Assembly (NCBI GenBank): GCA_017962285.1
Contig: JAGCVR010000012.1
Location: 1 to 6,554, forward strand
Source of the DNA: Muribaculaceae bacterium
GTDB lineage: Bacteria > Bacteroidota > Bacteroidia > Bacteroidales > Muribaculaceae
Direction of reading: 5' to 3'
DNA: 6,554 bases
The first letter of the stretch is position 1. The number at the start of each line of letters is the position of its first letter. The notes beneath the pieces were generated by a model. The model was not told the origin of the DNA. It saw nothing but the letters and a program-made list of their open reading frames with translations, and searched no databases. The translations under genes were made by a program, and so were the position numbers. This document shows, piece after piece, positions 1-6,533 of the stretch.

Positions 1-1087
1 AACCCTGGTGCAAAACGGGCTCGACGTATTGTTCTACTTGAATGGGATGCGCGATTTCATCGGGTACATCTTTATCCTTCCAATAATCCATTATTTCGCC
101 GACAATGAAATCCGCTGGCAAGGGTTCATCAAGACATTCGACAAGTCTTTGTTCGTATTCCTCTGCCTTCAGGCGTTTTGCGTCACATGGCAATTCTTCG
201 AATACGGCGCCGGCGATCACGGTGGAGGTTCACTTGGCAACTGGCATTCCGGAATCATCTCCACCCTGATATTCCTCAGCAGTTTCTATCTGCTTCAGAA
301 GCGAATCGACCGGGCTCATTTTTGGACCAGCCTCAAGAACAATTCACTGTTAATCATTCTTCTGTTCCCAACCACTCTTAATGAGACAAAAGTCAGTTTC
401 GTGTTCATGGTCATGTACTTCCTGCTTCTCATTCCCATTGACCGAGAGGCTCTAATCCGCATTACCCTTGCAATTCCCATACTTATTCTGTCGCTCTGGG
501 GAGCTGCCACTGCCTATGTGGTCTCAACCGGAGGAGAGATGGGCGATGTGTTCAGCCTTGAATACTATATTCAGGGATATATGCTTGCCGAAGATGACGA
601 AAGCGAAAAATATGCCCAGTGGCTCGTTGACAATGACTCCGATGAGATAGAAGACATCCCCCGTGTCACGAAACTCCTGATGCTTAGCGATATCTACGCC
701 GAGAACCCAGGCACGGAACTGCTGGGACAAGGAGTGGGCCATTTCAAGGGAGGAACCATTGTTCCCGACTCCGACTTTTTCAACCTGTATAAATGGCTCC
801 TGATTGGCTCCATTCCCTACTCTTTTCACGTCATAATTCAGCTGGGCTTCGTGGGACTGCTTCTAACCCTTGCGTTTTTCCTGTATGCCATATTTTTCAT
901 GAAAATCGACATGGGCAATGGCACGGGCCCCAACCGCAACATCCAGCTTTATGTTCTGCTAACTCTATTGCTGAATTACCTGTATATTGACTCAATGCGC
1001 AATTCCTACATGATGATTCTATTCCTGGTGATAATAGCAGCCAGCAAGACTTGTGCAATCCCACAGCAAAGCAATCACATAGAATGA
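1..1087 (+). CDS. Wzy-like surface polysaccharide polymerase / O-antigen polymerase-like membrane protein (5' partial)
   Basis: The frame is already open at the left edge (codons ACC CTG precede the GTG at 8), so the true start probably lies outside the window and at least 361 residues are visible. Counting from the GTG at 8, hydrophobic segments lie near residues 17-31, 47-64, 82-96, 113-124, 129-144, 149-173, 263-298 (probably two), 314-327 and 334-346. A long hydrophilic loop covers about 174-261. It has a very acidic stretch (194-217) and a GQGVGHFKGG segment (240-249) like the G-x-G motifs seen in O-antigen polymerase/ligase proteins. The LNETKVSF segment (124-131) before a membrane helix also fits that group. 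The likely role is joining lipid-linked repeat units at the periplasmic face of the inner membrane. This is inferred from topology and from the flippase that follows with an ATGA overlap. Such proteins diverge strongly, so a ligase or another EPS membrane protein remains possible. Confidence 0.7.
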   Translation, partial: TLVQNGLDVLFYLNGMRDFIGYIFILPIIHYFADNEIRWQGFIKTFDKSLFVFLCLQAFCVTWQFFEYGAGDHGGGSLGNWHSGIISTLIFLSSFYLLQKRIDRAHFWTSLKNNSLLIILLFPTTLNETKVSFVFMVMYFLLLIPIDREALIRITLAIPILILSLWGAATAYVVSTGGEMGDVFSLEYYIQGYMLAEDDESEKYAQWLVDNDSDEIEDIPRVTKLLMLSDIYAENPGTELLGQGVGHFKGGTIVPDSDFFNLYKWLLIGSIPYSFHVIIQLGFVGLLLTLAFFLYAIFFMKIDMGNGTGPNRNIQLYVLLTLLLNYLYIDSMRNSYMMILFLVIIAASKTCAIPQQSNHIE

Positions 1088-2511
1088 AGTTGATCTACTA
1101 CATATGGGCATTTCTTGAGCGGTTTGGGGGGAGCATGGTTTCGCTTGTCGGCAATATTATTCTCAGTTACCTCCTGTTGCCTGAGCATTTCGGGTTGGTG
1201 GCGATGATTGGCATTTTCACCTCGCTGGTATTTGCGCTCGTGGACTGCGGACTGAGCGACGGTGTGCTGATGTATAAGAACCCATCGGACCGTGACTTCA
1301 ATACCATCTTCTTCTTCAACATTACCATGGGCATCGCCCTCTTCCTTGTCTTTTGGGCGATATCGCCTCTGGTGGCACGTTTCTTCGGACATCCGGAATT
1401 GCAGAAGATAATGACTGTGATGGGTATCGGAGCAATATTCAGCGGGCTGAACATTTCACAAACAGCAAGAATACGTTCACAACTGAAGTTCAAGAAGCTG
1501 GCCGCCATCAACATAATATCCACCCTGCTGGCTGTAATAACAGCCATTGTCATGGCACTGTGCGGAATGAGATACTGGGCTCTTGTGGGCCTGAACGTGG
1601 GCTATTCGGCATTCTTCTTTATCTGCCTTGTCGTGTCTTCGAAATGGGGATTGAAGTTTGAATTTGATGTTGAAAGATTCAAGAAATTCTGGAAATTTGG
1701 AGTAAACCTGTTGTTCTCTTATCTTGTCACGCAGCTGTCTCAGAACATTTTCGCATTCATCTTGGGCAAGTTCTACAATTCCTCGCAGGCAGGATTCATG
1801 GGACAGGCACAGAAACTGCAGCAGACTCCTGTCAATTCCCTTGAAAATTCAATCAGTGTTACGTCATATGTACTGATAGCCAAGGAAAAAAGCAATGAAG
1901 ACAAGTACGAGAAAGTGAGAATGATGTTCGGCATTTACACCTTTGTAAATGCGATAGTGTGCGCCGGATTATTCGCACTGAGTTATCCGCTCATTTCCTT
2001 TGTGTTTCCCGAGAAATGGCTTCCTGTCATACCATATTTCAGACTGATGCTTGTGTGGGCACTTATATACCCTGTGTGCAGCCATATGATGATAATCTTT
2101 AAACTATTCAACAAAACATCGGTGATACGAAACATCCTTACAATAGAGAAAACGGGTATTATCGTTCTTGCCCTACTTCTCTATCCGCTGGGTGTGGAAG
2201 CAATAATACTGGGAGCGACCCTTATATCAACGGTGGCATTCCTGCTTTCCTGCCATTTTGCCAAGCGGCTCACACAGATTCCCATTTCCTTCTTCATAAT
2301 GACGCTGCTGAAGAATATAGGTTTTTCATTTGGCATTGCGGCAATCACTTATTTAGCCATAACATGGATTCCAGGTTCGGCATTGGCACTTTTCGTAGGG
2401 GTTGCGGTATTCTGCTGTGCCACAGTGGTGAGCACGAAACTGTTCCGCAAAGAGTATTATGAAATGGCAAAAAGCCGGATTATTGCAAAAGACACATCAG
2501 CTGAGGCATAG
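1084..2511 (+). CDS. Polysaccharide flippase, Wzx/WzxC-like (MOP superfamily)
   Basis: A 475-residue polytopic membrane protein of the polysaccharide-exporter branch of the MOP superfamily, which moves undecaprenyl-linked repeat units across the inner membrane. The N-terminal part is typical: IWAFLERFGGS (7-17), LLPEHFGLVAMIGIF (31-45), a VDCGLSDGVL element (53-62) and DRDFNTIFFFNI (69-80). A second family-like block runs from about 196 to 266, from VERFKKFWKFG to SVTSYVLIAK. About 12-14 hydrophobic helices are spread over the length, and a short charged tail ends the protein, so it looks complete. The ATG at 1084 was chosen because it overlaps the preceding stop as ATGA, which suggests translational coupling, and because it begins at the family's usual N-terminus. 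An in-frame TTG at 1051 would add 11 unrelated residues. The class is clear; the actual polysaccharide cannot be told. Lipopolysaccharide, capsule and exopolysaccharide are all possible. Confidence 0.9.
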   Translation: MKLIYYIWAFLERFGGSMVSLVGNIILSYLLLPEHFGLVAMIGIFTSLVFALVDCGLSDGVLMYKNPSDRDFNTIFFFNITMGIALFLVFWAISPLVARFFGHPELQKIMTVMGIGAIFSGLNISQTARIRSQLKFKKLAAINIISTLLAVITAIVMALCGMRYWALVGLNVGYSAFFFICLVVSSKWGLKFEFDVERFKKFWKFGVNLLFSYLVTQLSQNIFAFILGKFYNSSQAGFMGQAQKLQQTPVNSLENSISVTSYVLIAKEKSNEDKYEKVRMMFGIYTFVNAIVCAGLFALSYPLISFVFPEKWLPVIPYFRLMLVWALIYPVCSHMMIIFKLFNKTSVIRNILTIEKTGIIVLALLLYPLGVEAIILGATLISTVAFLLSCHFAKRLTQIPISFFIMTLLKNIGFSFGIAAITYLAITWIPGSALALFVGVAVFCCATVVSTKLFRKEYYEMAKSRIIAKDTSAEA

Positions 2512-2517
2512 GACCGC

Positions 2518-2548
2518 ATTGATATTACAGGGGAAATGATTAATTTTG
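2518..2548 (+). promoter_or_regulatory. Candidate Bacteroidota sigma-ABfr promoter for dacB
   Basis: The gap between the flippase and dacB contains TAATTTTG at 2541-2548, an exact match to the Bacteroides -7 consensus TAnnTTTG. ATTG at 2518-2521 matches three of the four bases of the -33 TTTG box, with 19 bases between the two, the usual spacing. Transcription would begin around 2552-2558, leaving a leader of roughly 20-25 bases, A/T-rich and without a clear Shine-Dalgarno, as is common in this phylum. This suggests dacB can be transcribed independently of the polysaccharide genes. The call rests on consensus matching only. Confidence 0.5.
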
Positions 2549-2576
2549 CATTTTAGAAAACAAATTTTACGAAAAC

Positions 2577-4007
2577 ATGAAAAGAAACATATTTGCGACC
2601 ATATTTGTGGTGCTGCTCGCCACGGTGAGCTGGGCACAAGACAATGCCGCTTTTGCAGAACACGCCCAGAATGTCATAGACAAGTTTGCGAATGCCCCCA
2701 CGTTACGTCATGCCACTGTGGGAGTGATGGTGTGCGACATTGATTCAGGAAAGTTAATAGCCAGTCATAATCCCGACTTATCGGTGATTACGGCATCGAC
2801 GATGAAGACCGTTACCAGCAGTGCCGCACTGCTTCTGCTCGGTTCTCAATATCGGTTTAAGACACCTGTTTTCCTTGTGGGCGAGATTGACGGGGAGACC
2901 CTGCACGGCGACCTTGTGGTGGTGGGGTGCGGAGACCCCACACTTGGCTCGAAGCATTTTCCCGAGAATTCAAACATTGTGGAAGAAATAGTCCAAGGTC
3001 TTAAAAGTCGCGGCATACGCAAGATAAACGGCAAGATAATACTTGACCAGTCGCTTATCTCGTATCCCGATTATCCCGTTGAATGGGAAGTGGAAGACCT
3101 TGCATGGGGTTATGGCACCGGTGTGAACGCGGTGAATTTCAGCGACAACAGGCTTCATTTGAGGTTCACGTCAAAAGACGGTGAGATATCCAATGTTTCG
3201 ATAGCACCTTCAGTTCCAGGTCTTGAGGTGATAAACAAACTGAGCCGTGGAAACGCCGACAATGTGAATGTACTTCTTGAGTCGGGACACCCATCTCTTA
3301 TTCTCTACGGCAAGGCAAGTAATTCCGAGAATTACGACCTCACACTTGCCAACCCCATCCCCGGCGCAATGCTTGCCGACTCCATTGCCCATGCCCTTCG
3401 GAACGCCGACATCAATCTGCGCAATCACGACAATGCGGTGAAGGCAGAATTTGAAGGTGCCCGCACACTGCTTGTGGAGCATGAATCCCCATCGCTGCCC
3501 ATCATCATCAAATCGCTTCTGGACCGCTCCGACAACATGTTTACCGAAGCCCTTCTGCTGGCGATAGCCGGCAGTCAGGGTCGCGAAGTTTCAACGGCAA
3601 ACGGAGTGGAGGTTGTGCGTGAATTGTGGCGCAACGTGGGACTTGATGTTGACCCGCTTTTCCAAAGCGACGGCAGTGGTCTGGCACGTACCAATAAGGC
3701 CTCGGTGACGTTCTTCGCACAAATGCTCTCCTACATGAGCCGCCAGCGCTTCAACGGCATGGCACTGTGCGACCTGATGCCTCATGCCGGCACACGGATA
3801 GGCACCCCCATGGCAAACAGCAAGCTTCGCGACAACATTGCACTAAAGTCGGGGTCGATGCAGAACGTTCAGACTTTTGTGGGTTATTATCCCGCCGACA
3901 GTCCTCGTTACGCATGGGCAATCCTCGTGAACAACTTCCGCGGAACACGCGCATCGCTCAAGGACAACATGGGTCAGCTGCTGATTAATCTGTTCGGAGA
4001 CAAATAG
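2577..4007 (+). CDS. dacB: D-alanyl-D-alanine carboxypeptidase/endopeptidase, PBP4 class (peptidase S13)
   Basis: A 476-residue low-molecular-mass class C penicillin-binding protein, close in length to E. coli DacB. It would remove the terminal D-Ala from peptidoglycan stem peptides and/or cut cross-links in the periplasm. Residues 1-20 form a signal peptide: K2-R3, a hydrophobic core, then S-W-A before Gln21, so signal peptidase I cleavage after Ala20 is likely. The active-site motifs are intact and in order: S74-T-M-K77 with the nucleophile Ser and its Lys, S318-D-N320, and K424-S-G426 (the KTG-type box). The wide gap between the first two motifs holds the insertion domains typical of S13, including the conserved VGCGDPTL stretch (116-123). 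QSDGSGLAR (363-371) matches the family's conserved DGSGLS-type segment. The ATG at 2577 gives a proper signal peptide. It stands alone behind its own candidate promoter and converges with rsmD. I see no sign of damage. Confidence 0.95.
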   Translation: MKRNIFATIFVVLLATVSWAQDNAAFAEHAQNVIDKFANAPTLRHATVGVMVCDIDSGKLIASHNPDLSVITASTMKTVTSSAALLLLGSQYRFKTPVFLVGEIDGETLHGDLVVVGCGDPTLGSKHFPENSNIVEEIVQGLKSRGIRKINGKIILDQSLISYPDYPVEWEVEDLAWGYGTGVNAVNFSDNRLHLRFTSKDGEISNVSIAPSVPGLEVINKLSRGNADNVNVLLESGHPSLILYGKASNSENYDLTLANPIPGAMLADSIAHALRNADINLRNHDNAVKAEFEGARTLLVEHESPSLPIIIKSLLDRSDNMFTEALLLAIAGSQGREVSTANGVEVVRELWRNVGLDVDPLFQSDGSGLARTNKASVTFFAQMLSYMSRQRFNGMALCDLMPHAGTRIGTPMANSKLRDNIALKSGSMQNVQTFVGYYPADSPRYAWAILVNNFRGTRASLKDNMGQLLINLFGDK

Positions 4008-4025
4008 GAGACTAATCCAGGACCT

Positions 4026-4559
4026 TTATGCCTTAAAGAAGGAAAAGTTCACTTTTCCGTAGGCGCGATGCTCAGTAAACTGGGGTATCGACGAGAAGTC
4101 GTGTACCTTGGAATGTTCAATTATGACCATGGTTCCCTCAGTCACAAGGTCGGAATCAAGAATCAGTTGTGGTATTTCGGCAAACCTGGGATGGTCGTAA
4201 GGCGGGTCGGCAAAGATTATGTCGAATGAGCGATGACATGATGCAATGAACTTGAAGGCATCGCCACGCACAACCGTTATGTTGGGGTCATCCAGAATAT
4301 TTTTAACCTTAGTGATGAATTTCCACTGAGTGGCAGCCTGCTCGACACATGTAACCGAGAGGCATCCACGGGAAAGAAATTCAAAACTGATGGCCCCGGT
4401 CCCTGCGAAAAGGTCGAGTGCATGGCACTGCTCAAGGTCGATTCTTGTGGCAAGGAGATTGAACAGACTTTCCCGCGCCATGTCGGTAGTGGGCCGCGCA
4501 GTGATGTTAGTCGGCACGGGGAAGCGCCTTCGTCCATATTTTCCACTGATAATTCTCAT
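4026..4559 (-). CDS. rsmD: 16S rRNA (guanine(966)-N(2))-methyltransferase RsmD
   Basis: A 177-residue SAM-dependent methyltransferase of the RsmD family, which methylates N2 of G966 in 16S rRNA during 30S assembly in the cytoplasm. The N-terminus MRIISGKYGRRRFPVP and the following ARPTTDMARESLFNLL segment (21-36) are hallmarks of the family. Motif I, which binds SAM, is LDLFAGTGAISFE (48-60). E73 in CVEQ is the expected acidic residue contacting the SAM ribose, and GD (99-100) lies in the adenine-binding region. The catalytic motif IV is D118-P-P-Y121, typical of enzymes acting on exocyclic amino groups. The length is normal for the family. The ATG at 4559 begins exactly at the conserved N-terminus, 13 bases after the stop of the DUF3822 gene, so the two are probably co-transcribed. 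There is no obvious Shine-Dalgarno. The gene converges on dacB with 18 bases between stops. Confidence 0.95.
   Translation of the reverse strand: MRIISGKYGRRRFPVPTNITARPTTDMARESLFNLLATRIDLEQCHALDLFAGTGAISFEFLSRGCLSVTCVEQAATQWKFITKVKNILDDPNITVVRGDAFKFIASCHRSFDIIFADPPYDHPRFAEIPQLILDSDLVTEGTMVIIEHSKVHDFSSIPQFTEHRAYGKVNFSFFKA
4041..4058 (-). terminator. Perfect 7-bp inverted repeat at the rsmD 3' end; weak candidate terminator
   Basis: GGAAAAG (4041-4047), loop TTCA, CTTTTCC (4052-4058) is a perfect inverted repeat in the last codons of rsmD, just before the convergent meeting point with dacB. Read leftward, the stem is followed by TTCTTTAA, a modest T-rich stretch; read rightward, no T run follows. 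It could help end the leftward transcript, and perhaps slow transcripts coming through from dacB. The stem is A/T-rich and lies within coding sequence (residues 167-173, with the VNFSFF core), so chance is a real alternative. Confidence 0.25.
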
Positions 4560-4572
4560 GGTTTGCCAGTAT

Positions 4573-5400
4573 TTATGATATGAGATTTGCTATCGATAAT
4601 GGGATATTGCCACCATCCACCTTCCTGCCAAACTTATCATGGAAAGGCGGCAGAGGCACAACGTTTGCCACATATTGCTTGAGCATGCCCATCAAATGAG
4701 TGTTGTCATCAAGGTTCATGTCGCTTCTAAGACAGATTGTGCCCGACTCCTGGTCTAAGTTAAAGGTTTCCCAAGCCTTGAGGGCAAAGAAAGCCACGTC
4801 GTCGGGGTCGCCAGTGGGGAGAGTATTGGCGAGCAGCAGGCTGCCCGAATCCGTTGCCACAAGGTCGGTGTGACTATCTTCAATGTTGATTAAAAGCGAT
4901 TGCGCCGACTCCACCTCAGGAAGACGGTGACTGATAATGGCCTTAAGATGGCTCACTATGGGACAGTTGCTGAATGTTCGCCGCAGGAAATTAAGCAAAT
5001 CGGCAGGCAGAGCCATGGCAACGTTAGCGTTGGAATCATCAGTCAGCAATCTGCAACAGCTGTTGTCAACATCCTCGCTGAGAATAATTTCCATCTCATC
5101 GGTGTTTTCGGTAAGCACCTCGCTCATGAGTGCCTGCGCCTGCTCAGATGAAGTCACTTCAGGCGGAACTATCATAAAATGCTGATTCCTCACTACAAGC
5201 ACACAGGAGGCATAGTCTTGGAGAAGCTGGTCGTTGTCGTAGATGACATTCTCCAGGTTCCGCAGCGGAGTGAGGTCGCCCCCAACGGGTATACGCTCCA
5301 CGATGACATGGCGCTCGGTGAAACGAACCACGTTGATGAGTTCTGGGGAGATTTCCAGTATCTGGTGCCAGTTGTGCGTATCAGAAAGAGTTTTCATCAT
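4573..5400 (-). CDS. DUF3822 family protein (function unknown)
   Basis: A 275-residue soluble protein that I recognise as the DUF3822 family, found in Bacteroidota and often next to rsmD, as here. There is no signal peptide and there are no membrane helices. The N-terminal half holds short alternating strands (LEISPELINVVRFTERHVIVERIPV region, 15-39, and VLVVRNQHFMIVPPEVTS, 67-84). The second half starts with strands at LLINIEDSHTDLVATDSGSLLLANTL (169-194, described only by region), followed by the family-typical DPDDVAFFALKAWETFNLD helix (198-216) and an LRSDMN strand (224-229). This two-half pattern resembles the actin-like/PilM-like (ASKHA) fold, but no phosphate-binding motif is obvious, so ATP binding is uncertain. 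The first ATG overlaps the glycerate kinase stop as ATGA; a second ATG follows directly at 5397 and would also keep the genes coupled. It is probably co-transcribed with rsmD. No biochemical role is known to me. Confidence 0.85.
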   Translation of the reverse strand: MMKTLSDTHNWHQILEISPELINVVRFTERHVIVERIPVGGDLTPLRNLENVIYDNDQLLQDYASCVLVVRNQHFMIVPPEVTSSEQAQALMSEVLTENTDEMEIILSEDVDNSCCRLLTDDSNANVAMALPADLLNFLRRTFSNCPIVSHLKAIISHRLPEVESAQSLLINIEDSHTDLVATDSGSLLLANTLPTGDPDDVAFFALKAWETFNLDQESGTICLRSDMNLDDNTHLMGMLKQYVANVVPLPPFHDKFGRKVDGGNIPLSIANLIS

Positions 5401-6014
5401 GAGTCAAGATTAAAAAAATTAGATATTATTGTGCGGGTGGCATTGCTGATATTCTGTAATGTGGTCTCGGTACGCATTGCCTCCTCAAGAGGAAGGAACG
5501 GAGGCGTCACGGGAATTATTGCACGGAACGGCGGCAACTCAGCGTCATAGTCAACGCATCCACAGATAGCCACGCAAGGCACAGAAGCCTTGTTTGCCAT
5601 TTCAAGGACCTGTGCCGGGAGTTTTCCCATCAATGTCTGTCCGTCGATACGCCCCTCCCCTGTTATAATCAGGTCGGCGTCGGCAATGATTTCGCAGAAA
5701 CGACTGAGGCGAAGCATCTCGGCTGCACCGGAAGAAATGAGAGCATCGAAGAATGCCATCATCGCCGCAGCCACACCGCCGGCAGCACCGGCTCCAGGTG
5801 TATCAGCAACTGTATTAGGGAATAATCCGCTCATGTGATTCAGGCCTCGTTCCAACTCCACCACTTGTTCAGGAGTCGCCCCCTTTTGCGGTGCGAACAC
5901 CGAAGCGGAGCCATTCTCACCGAGAAGAGGATTCCTCACATCGCAGAGCAGCGTGTAATGAGCCTGAGACGCAACCTCGAAGAACTCGTCTGCCTTGACT
6001 TGATTGATGCTCAT
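5397..6014 (-). CDS. Glycerate kinase, C-terminal fragment (205 residues)
   Basis: This piece lies in the same frame as the N-terminal fragment and could be made only if ribosomes restart at the ATG at 6014, 30 bases after the premature TGA, or read through it. It holds LLCDVRNPLLGENG (22-35), VFAPQKGAT (39-47), the glycine/alanine-rich PGAGAAGGVAAAM segment (73-85), and ADLIITGEGRIDGQTLMGK (112-130), followed by the VPCVAICG strand (144-151). These are all standard C-terminal blocks of PF02595. The leader CCAACTTT before the ATG has no Shine-Dalgarno. The ATG is an internal codon of the ancestral gene and not an evolved start. The stop overlaps the DUF3822 start as ATGA. Whether the fragment is ever made, or associates with the N-terminal piece, cannot be read from the sequence. 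Confidence 0.65.
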   Translation of the reverse strand: MSINQVKADEFFEVASQAHYTLLCDVRNPLLGENGSASVFAPQKGATPEQVVELERGLNHMSGLFPNTVADTPGAGAAGGVAAAMMAFFDALISSGAAEMLRLSRFCEIIADADLIITGEGRIDGQTLMGKLPAQVLEMANKASVPCVAICGCVDYDAELPPFRAIIPVTPPFLPLEEAMRTETTLQNISNATRTIISNFFNLDS

Positions 6015-6044
6015 AAAGTTGGCAGGAACCGGGCTGAGCAGATT

Positions 6045-6533
6045 TCAGTCCTTGTCGAGAAACTGAAGTCCAAGCGCATTGAGAATCCCCATACCACCGT
6101 CGCACGTAGCACTCCCTCCCAGAGTGAGGCAAATCTGGCGAAAACCATGTCGAAGCGCATCTGCAATCAGCACTCCGGTGCCGAGGGTGGACGTGTGCAT
6201 TATATCGCGTTCAACGGAAGCAATCTGCGTAAGTCCGGTTGCTGAAGCGAGCTCCACGTAGGCGGTGTCACCGGCAGTCAGATAACTCGCTTCTAAGTTA
6301 ACATCCGCAAAGCGTGGAGCAATGATGGGGTACGGTACCCTGCACCGATGCCATCTGGCATCAGGCACAACAGCTGCGATGGTCTGCAGAGTCCCTTCTC
6401 CACCATCTGCAAGTGGCACAGCAACCACATTAACATCTGGAGCCATCTCGGAAATGGTCCCGATAATCGTCTGGGCAATTTGCTGTTGGGTAGCCGAGCC
6501 CTTGAAACTGTCTGTTGCTATAACGATTTTCAC
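6045..6533 (-). CDS. Glycerate kinase, N-terminal fragment (162 residues)
   Basis: This is the part translated from the GTG start up to the premature TGA. It carries the family's N-terminal strand and the T-DSFKGS segment (7-13; relatives usually have Pro where this has Thr7), PLADGGEGT (40-48), the ELASATGL stretch (94-101), GTGVLIADAL (118-127) and GGSATCDGG (139-147; Cys144 stands where Asn or Val is common). It stops at LDKD, before the CDVRNP and ITGEGRIDGQT blocks that are conserved in the kinase, so alone it should be inactive. GTG is the only possible start between the in-frame stop at 6554-6552 and the family N-terminus. A GGCGGGG stretch lies upstream of it (6542-6548). No promoter is visible in the 21 bases left before the window edge. 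Confidence 0.7.
   Translation of the reverse strand: MKIVIATDSFKGSATQQQIAQTIIGTISEMAPDVNVVAVPLADGGEGTLQTIAAVVPDARWHRCRVPYPIIAPRFADVNLEASYLTAGDTAYVELASATGLTQIASVERDIMHTSTLGTGVLIADALRHGFRQICLTLGGSATCDGGMGILNALGLQFLDKD

Larger units (their letters stand above)
5397..6533 (-). pseudogene. glxK: Glycerate kinase (GarK/GlxK type, PF02595) interrupted by one in-frame TGA
   Basis: Reading one uninterrupted frame from the GTG at 6533 to the TGA at 5399-5397 gives 378 codons, the normal length for type I glycerate kinase, which phosphorylates D-glycerate with ATP, probably to 2-phosphoglycerate. The only defect is a TGA at codon 163 (6047-6045). Family segments occur in order on both sides: TDSFKGS (7-13), PLADGGEGT (40-48), GTGVLI (118-123) and GGSATCDGGMGILNALG (139-155) before it; DVRNPLLGENG, VFAPQKGA, PGAGAAGG and ITGEGRIDGQTLMGK after it. 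The TGA falls in LDKD-[stop]-NLL, where relatives commonly carry glycine, so GGA to TGA by one base is the simplest origin. All other conserved blocks are kept, so the lesion is recent or is a sequencing error. In-frame codons upstream of the GTG reach a stop at 6554-6552 with no other start. The two pieces are listed separately. Confidence 0.8.

Noticed and set aside
1051..1083. Upstream TTG start for the flippase, adding 11 residues
   Set aside because: The extra residues (CNPTAKQSH region) do not fit a flippase N-terminus, and the ATG at 1084 gives the ATGA overlap and the family's normal beginning.
5412..5418. Run of seven A on the plus strand (T7 on the kinase coding strand) as a slippery site or terminator
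   Set aside because: It encodes ordinary residues near the kinase C-terminus, the frame is intact on both sides, and no stem precedes it in the leftward direction.
5179..5550. Rightward open frame of 123 codons opposite DUF3822 and the kinase
   Set aside because: It lies fully antisense to two well-supported genes, has no family resemblance and no start signals; it is a coding shadow.
6045..6047. UGA recoded as glycine, as in Absconditabacteria/Gracilibacteria
   Set aside because: TGA ends the Wzy-like gene (1085-1087) and the kinase itself (5399-5397), both in neat ATGA overlaps with the next gene, and no other gene here has internal TGA codons. The gene content is Bacteroidales-like, where the standard code applies.
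6010..6047. Selenocysteine insertion at the kinase TGA
   Set aside because: The position is normally glycine rather than cysteine, and only a poor stem (CTCA with TGAG across a long loop) is visible downstream, not a convincing bacterial SECIS hairpin.
6014..6047. Frameshift, programmed or not, between the two kinase pieces
   Set aside because: Both pieces lie in the same reading frame and the ten codons between them (NLLSPVPANF) read sensibly, so no shift is needed. There is also no slippery run at the junction.
5835..6245. Rightward open frame of 136 codons opposite the glycerate kinase
   Set aside because: Its composition is that of an antisense shadow (rich in Arg, Ser, His), and the opposite strand carries clear kinase motifs in the same bases.
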